Positions 6,406 through 8,968 of a DNA stretch of 8,968 nucleotides are shown here, piece after piece. The notes beneath the pieces were generated by a model that was not told the origin of the DNA, searched no databases, and was given only the letters and a program-made list of their open reading frames with translations. Location: assembly GCA_946886975.1 (NCBI GenBank), contig CAMPJV010000091.1, positions 1 through 8,968 of the forward strand. Reading direction: 5' to 3'. The translations under genes and the position numbers were made by a program. Source of the DNA: an uncultured Taibaiella sp. GTDB taxonomy: Bacteria > Bacteroidota > Bacteroidia > Chitinophagales > Chitinophagaceae. How positions within the stretch are numbered: the stretch's first letter is position 1; every line of letters starts with the position of its first letter.

Positions 6406-6413
6406 AATATTTG
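6406..6413 (+). promoter_or_regulatory. Candidate -7 promoter element of the DUF488 gene
   Basis: AATATTTG differs from TAnnTTTG at one position and ends 24 bp before the ATG at 6438, the same spacing as the divergent beta-lactamase promoter. It is part of a 14-mer (6407-6420) also present in the lptB-metF gap. A second imperfect match, TATACTTG (6420-6427), ends 10 bp before the ATG and is an alternative. Confidence 0.3.
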
Positions 6414-6437
6414 TAAGATTATACTTGCACAAAGCGT

Positions 6438-6965
6438 ATGAAGGACGAGGAACAAAACACCATTTACACAATAGGTCACTCTACCAGATCGCTGGAAGAA
6501 TTTACTGCGATGCTCCATTCCTTCAGCGTTGCTCTCCTGGTGGATATCCGAAGCTACCCGGGATCAAGGAGATATCCTCATTTCAATAAAGACGCATTAG
6601 AAAAATCCATGCCGGCAATTGGCATCAGTTATCTCCACATGCCTGCCTTGGGAGGCAGAAGAACTCCGCGCCGTGATTCTTCAAACACAGCCTGGCGCAA
6701 CAAGGCCTTCCAGGGTTATGCAGACTATATGGAAACCCCTGAATTTAAAGCTGCCATCGATGATTTGCAGGTTTTAGCCACTACACGGTCCGTAGCCTAC
6801 ATGTGTTCCGAAGCCGTCTGGTGGCGCTGTCACCGCGCCCTGGTGTCAGATTACCTGAAAGTAAAGGGCTGGAAGGTGCTCCATATCATGGACTTCAGCA
6901 AGGTCACCGAGCACCCGTACACGGCACCTGCCAAAGAAGTTCAGGGAAAGTTATTTTATGATTGA
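6438..6965 (+). CDS. DUF488 family protein
   Basis: The product is a 175-residue cytosolic protein of the DUF488 family, whose biochemical role is not settled. Family landmarks are all present: TIGHS near the start (11-15), VDIRSYPGSRRYPHF (35-49), YLHMPALGGRR (65-75), FQGYADYM (91-98) and the C-terminal MCSEAVWWRCHR (122-133) with the paired CSE and CHR elements. The conserved Cys123, Cys131 and His132 suggest a thiol- or metal-based site, but that is inference. Length is typical. It is divergent from the beta-lactamase gene, with a 91-bp shared promoter region, and its stop lies 5 bp from the convergent TPR-protein gene. Neither neighbour suggests a pathway. Confidence 0.9.
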   Translation: MKDEEQNTIYTIGHSTRSLEEFTAMLHSFSVALLVDIRSYPGSRRYPHFNKDALEKSMPAIGISYLHMPALGGRRTPRRDSSNTAWRNKAFQGYADYMETPEFKAAIDDLQVLATTRSVAYMCSEAVWWRCHRALVSDYLKVKGWKVLHIMDFSKVTEHPYTAPAKEVQGKLFYD

Positions 6966-6970
6966 TCTGT

Positions 6971-7597
6971 TCAAAGTCTGCTCCTCCTATAGCTTCTCCG
7001 GGAATAGTATTCATACACCAGGTTGCCCACAACACCTGAAAAGCCAATGATGGTTATGCCCAGCCTCGCTGCCTTGCTTGGGATGAACTCCTCAAAGAAC
7101 AGTACGAACAAAAGGATAATAGCTGAAACAGACCATATGGCATTTACCCACCTTAGTCTCATGCTGTAAAGTGAGTTCTGGTGCCATTTGTAATATAGGT
7201 CATTCCCCGGGTCTTCCGTTACGAGCCATTTAAATATAGGTGCGGCTTCCTTGTAGTTTCTGAGCTTGTACTGCGCCATTCCCTTCAGATACAGAATGCC
7301 GCAATACCAGTCGTCATTCACCATAGGCGCATGGAGTCTGTCAGCTTCAAAGTCTATTACTGACAATGTGATATTAGCTTCATCTATTGCGTCATTATAG
7401 TGATCCCTTTGCAGCAGCGCATTTATATAATGCCAGTTTATCTCAGTAAAGTACTTTAATTCGGAAGGGCTGGCAAAGTGCTTCATACCCTCAAGTACTG
7501 ACGCGTTGTTCCGATAAAAGTCAATAGCGAAATCCGGAGTGTCTTTAAACCCTGCCCTGAAGCTGGTATAGATTTGGTCTAACGTCTGTACGCTCAT
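6971..7597 (-). CDS. TPR-like protein with two C-terminal membrane segments, function unknown
   Basis: I do not recognise this 208-residue protein as a named family. The amino two-thirds are helical and TPR-like: one repeat covers about residues 49-82 (ending DEANITLSVID) and a clearer one 96-129 (WYCGILYLKGMAQYKLRNYKEAAPIF, then EDPGN). Two hydrophobic segments follow, about 150-168 and 177-196, separated by the short loop EEFIPSKAARLG. The tail RRSYRRSRL is strongly basic, which by the positive-inside rule places both the tail and the TPR domain in the cytoplasm with a short external hairpin. There is no signal peptide. It starts at the ATG at 7595-7597. The only -7-like box upstream, TGAATTTG at 7636-7643 on the minus strand, has one mismatch. 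It lies 119 bp behind the M23 gene, with a possible terminator between, so it may be transcribed separately. A role as a membrane-tethered protein-protein adaptor is only a guess. Confidence 0.8.
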   Translation of the reverse strand: MSVQTLDQIYTSFRAGFKDTPDFAIDFYRNNASVLEGMKHFASPSELKYFTEINWHYINALLQRDHYNDAIDEANITLSVIDFEADRLHAPMVNDDWYCGILYLKGMAQYKLRNYKEAAPIFKWLVTEDPGNDLYYKWHQNSLYSMRLRWVNAIWSVSAIILLFVLFFEEFIPSKAARLGITIIGFSGVVGNLVYEYYSRRSYRRSRL

Positions 7598-7693
7598 TTA
7601 GGTTTGATCCCTGCTAAGATATTGAAGCCATCATACAAATTCAATAGCATAGGCTAAAAGCCGGCACGCCAGTTACTCCCTACGAAGAACAAT

Positions 7694-7714
7694 GGCTAAA
7701 AGCTGAAGGTCAGC
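7694..7714 (-). terminator. Weak candidate terminator of the M23 peptidase gene
   Basis: Immediately after the M23 stop codon (7717-7719), the minus strand reads a hairpin with a 5-bp stem GCTGA/TCAGC and a 3-base loop (7702-7714), followed by TTTT (7698-7701). The stem is short and the T-run brief, so termination may be partial. Confidence 0.35.
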
Positions 7715-7716
7715 AG

Positions 7717-8712
7717 CTAATCAAATGATTGGTTATTGGCCGCAGCTATCTTCACCATCCTTTCATAGTCCGTTGGGGAAAGATCGTGAAAGAAGTAGTG
7801 CACCGGGTTGATCTTCTGTTTATTCCTGATCACCTCGTAGTGGCAGTGGGGTCCAGTGCTCTTGCCAGAACTGCCTACCCAGCCTATTACCTGTCCGCGT
7901 TTCACCCGCTCACCATGTTTTGCCTTAATCCTGATCATATGGCCATATAAGGTCTCGTAGCCATACCCATGATTAATAACAACATGGTTGCCATAACCTC
8001 CGTCATCAAAGCTGGCGGACGCCACCACACCGTCGGCTGTGGCATATATCGGAGTGCCCATTGCTGCCGCAAAGTCAAGGCCGGTATGCATCTTTGGTGT
8101 TTTATAGATCGGATCGATCCTGTAGCCAAATCCCGAGGCTACGTGGTCCAGTCCTCTGTTCGATATAGGTTGTATCGCAGGAATAGAGGCAAGCATCTTC
8201 TCCTTGCTCTGCACCATCTTCTGCAGCGTGTCGAATGAGCCCTTCTGCACCTGTATCCGGTGTTTCAAAGAAACAACCTCTTTTTCCACTTCTTCCACCA
8301 GGTCAGTAGTGTTCCGGAACCTGTATTGTTCCCAGTCAATAGCGCTGTATTGCTTTCCCACCCTTATACTATCCGGGAGCGGGGCTGCCTCAAATATTGA
8401 TCGGTAGATATTGTTGTCTCTATCCTCCAGTTCATTCACATTAGTGCTTAGCTGTTCTATCTGCTTTTGCAGTAATGAGTATTTTTCCCGCATCACGATC
8501 AGGTCCTGCCTCATTTGCTTTTCCTTTGGGGAGTCCAGGAACTTAAAAGCAATGGAAACGATGATCACAGCCGTTACTATCGCCCCGGAAACGAACATCA
8601 TGATCCGGAGAATCCTGATGTGTAGCGGCACTTCCAGCTTCTCGAACCGTAACGTCTTCGTATTGTAAAAATATTTCTTGACCTTTTGCAGCTGGCAACT
8701 GATTTCGGCCAA
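7717..8712 (-). CDS. Membrane-anchored M23 (LytM-type) peptidase with coiled coil
   Basis: The product is a 331-residue envelope protein. One transmembrane segment (about residues 35-57) anchors it, followed by coiled-coil stretches (about 65-100 and 135-175). The C-terminal M23 domain (about 190-308) has a complete zinc site: H209-x3-D213 in HTGLD and H291 in the HxH motif (GPHCHYE). H258 in LYGHM and H289 are the catalytic histidines, so it should be an active Gly-x or cross-link endopeptidase rather than a degenerate EnvC/NlpD-type activator. The coiled coil plus LytM layout nevertheless resembles cell-division or elongation hydrolases. The start is uncertain: the frame has no ATG near the beginning. 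The TTG at 8710-8712 overlaps a -7 box, and a CTG at 8689-8691 would give MQKVKKYFYN, closer to the amino end I would expect. It is divergent from gldF. Confidence 0.9.
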   Translation of the reverse strand: MAEISCQLQKVKKYFYNTKTLRFEKLEVPLHIRILRIMMFVSGAIVTAVIIVSIAFKFLDSPKEKQMRQDLIVMREKYSLLQKQIEQLSTNVNELEDRDNNIYRSIFEAAPLPDSIRVGKQYSAIDWEQYRFRNTTDLVEEVEKEVVSLKHRIQVQKGSFDTLQKMVQSKEKMLASIPAIQPISNRGLDHVASGFGYRIDPIYKTPKMHTGLDFAAAMGTPIYATADGVVASASFDDGGYGNHVVINHGYGYETLYGHMIRIKAKHGERVKRGQVIGWVGSSGKSTGPHCHYEVIRNKQKINPVHYFFHDLSPTDYERMVKIAAANNQSFD

Positions 8713-8717
8713 AAATA
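8710..8717 (-). promoter_or_regulatory. Candidate -7 promoter element of the M23 peptidase gene
   Basis: TATTTTTG on the minus strand matches TAnnTTTG exactly, and its last three bases are the TTG that begins the longest M23 frame. If the box is used, transcription starts inside that frame and translation must begin further downstream at a non-ATG codon. Confidence 0.4.
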
Positions 8718-8805
8718 GCGGTTACTACCTACATATCATATCGCTAACTCGCTCTGTTAAAAGGTTTAACAGTTTATGAGCGCGCTGAAAGCACCCCTCT
8801 TTTGC

Positions 8806-8813
8806 TATATTTG
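8806..8813 (+). promoter_or_regulatory. Candidate -7 promoter element of gldF
   Basis: TATATTTG on the plus strand matches TAnnTTTG exactly and ends 26 bp before the gldF ATG. Upstream at the -33 distance there is only CTG (8785-8787), one mismatch from TTG. Confidence 0.55.
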
Positions 8814-8826
8814 CCAACCCTTCAAC

Positions 8827-8832
8827 AGAGGA
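8827..8832 (+). promoter_or_regulatory. Ribosome binding site of gldF
   Basis: AGAGGA lies 7 bp before the ATG at 8840, the clearest Shine-Dalgarno-like sequence in a window where most starts have none. It fixes the gldF start. Confidence 0.5.
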
Positions 8833-8839
8833 CGTTTTC

Positions 8840-8968
8840 ATGCGTAGCATTTTCATTAAGGAGATTAACTCCTTTTTTAGTTCCATAGTGGGTTACGTTG
8901 CAATAATGGTGTTTCTCATCGCCTGTGGCCTTTTCCTGTGGATCCTTCCCGATTCAAGTATCCTGGTC
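8840..8968 (+). CDS. gldF: GldF, gliding-motility ABC transporter permease, N-terminal fragment
   Basis: The first 43 codons of a gene that runs off the right edge are visible. The peptide opens MRSIFIKEINSFFSSIVGYV and continues into the first membrane segment (about residues 17-36, ending FLWILP). IxxKEINSFF..xxGY followed by a hydrophobic stretch and GLFLW is the characteristic beginning of GldF, the ABC-2-type permease that works with GldA and GldG in gliding motility of Bacteroidota. gldG would be expected just beyond the window. The start is supported by the RBS and -7 box upstream. Other ABC-2 permeases in this phylum start similarly, so the call rests on a short but distinctive sequence. 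Many non-gliding Bacteroidota also carry gldF and gldG, so its presence does not prove motility. Confidence 0.85.
   Translation, partial: MRSIFIKEINSFFSSIVGYVAIMVFLIACGLFLWILPDSSILV

Noticed and set aside
7652..7703. Direct repeat GGCTAAAAGC at 7652-7661 and 7694-7703
   Set aside because: Only two 10-base copies 42 bp apart; the second is part of a possible terminator T-run, so there is no need for an attachment site or mobile-element explanation.

Overview
The window is chromosomal sequence from a member of the Bacteroidota, most likely the Chitinophagaceae or a close Sphingobacteriia/Chitinophagia relative. This rests on the protein families (GldF, a bacterial GH3-type adenylating enzyme, a coiled-coil LytM peptidase with a KVKKYFYN-like amino end, a menaquinone UbiE/MenG start). 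It also rests on exact matches to the Bacteroidota -7 promoter element TAnnTTTG just upstream of several genes. No plasmid, phage, transposon, CRISPR, tRNA or rRNA feature was seen. The window is densely coding and looks like ordinary housekeeping and envelope gene territory.

Layout from left to right. A 5' fragment of ubiE/menG (minus) lies divergently, 26 bp from engB (plus). After a 237-bp gap comes a stand-alone FkbM-type methyltransferase (plus), whose end converges on a GH3-family enzyme (minus). The GH3 gene follows lptB (minus) by 49 bp, so the two probably form one transcription unit. lptB is divergent from metF (plus). metF converges on a class D beta-lactamase lipoprotein gene (minus), and the 178-bp gap between them holds a degenerate tandem repeat with an exact 11-bp period. 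The beta-lactamase gene is divergent from a DUF488 gene (plus). That gene converges, with 5 bp to spare, on a TPR-plus-two-membrane-segment protein of unknown role (minus). Upstream of the latter lies a membrane-anchored M23 (LytM) peptidase gene (minus), divergent from the first 43 codons of gldF (plus), which runs off the right edge.

Functionally the window mixes ribosome assembly (EngB), quinone and one-carbon metabolism (UbiE/MenG, MetF), envelope work (LptB for LPS export, the M23 peptidase, the lipoprotein beta-lactamase, possibly FkbM) and gliding motility or secretion (GldF). Only lptB-GH3 looks like an operon; the other neighbours are divergent or convergent, or lie at a larger gap behind a likely terminator.

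The two most noteworthy things are the 11-bp periodic array at about 5362-5471 and the promoter architecture. At three genes (lptB, the beta-lactamase, the M23 peptidase) the longest reading frame begins with a TTG that lies in or upstream of a TAnnTTTG box. The true translation starts there are probably further downstream, and lptB and the beta-lactamase gene are annotated accordingly. I did not find a clearly new multi-gene system in this window.
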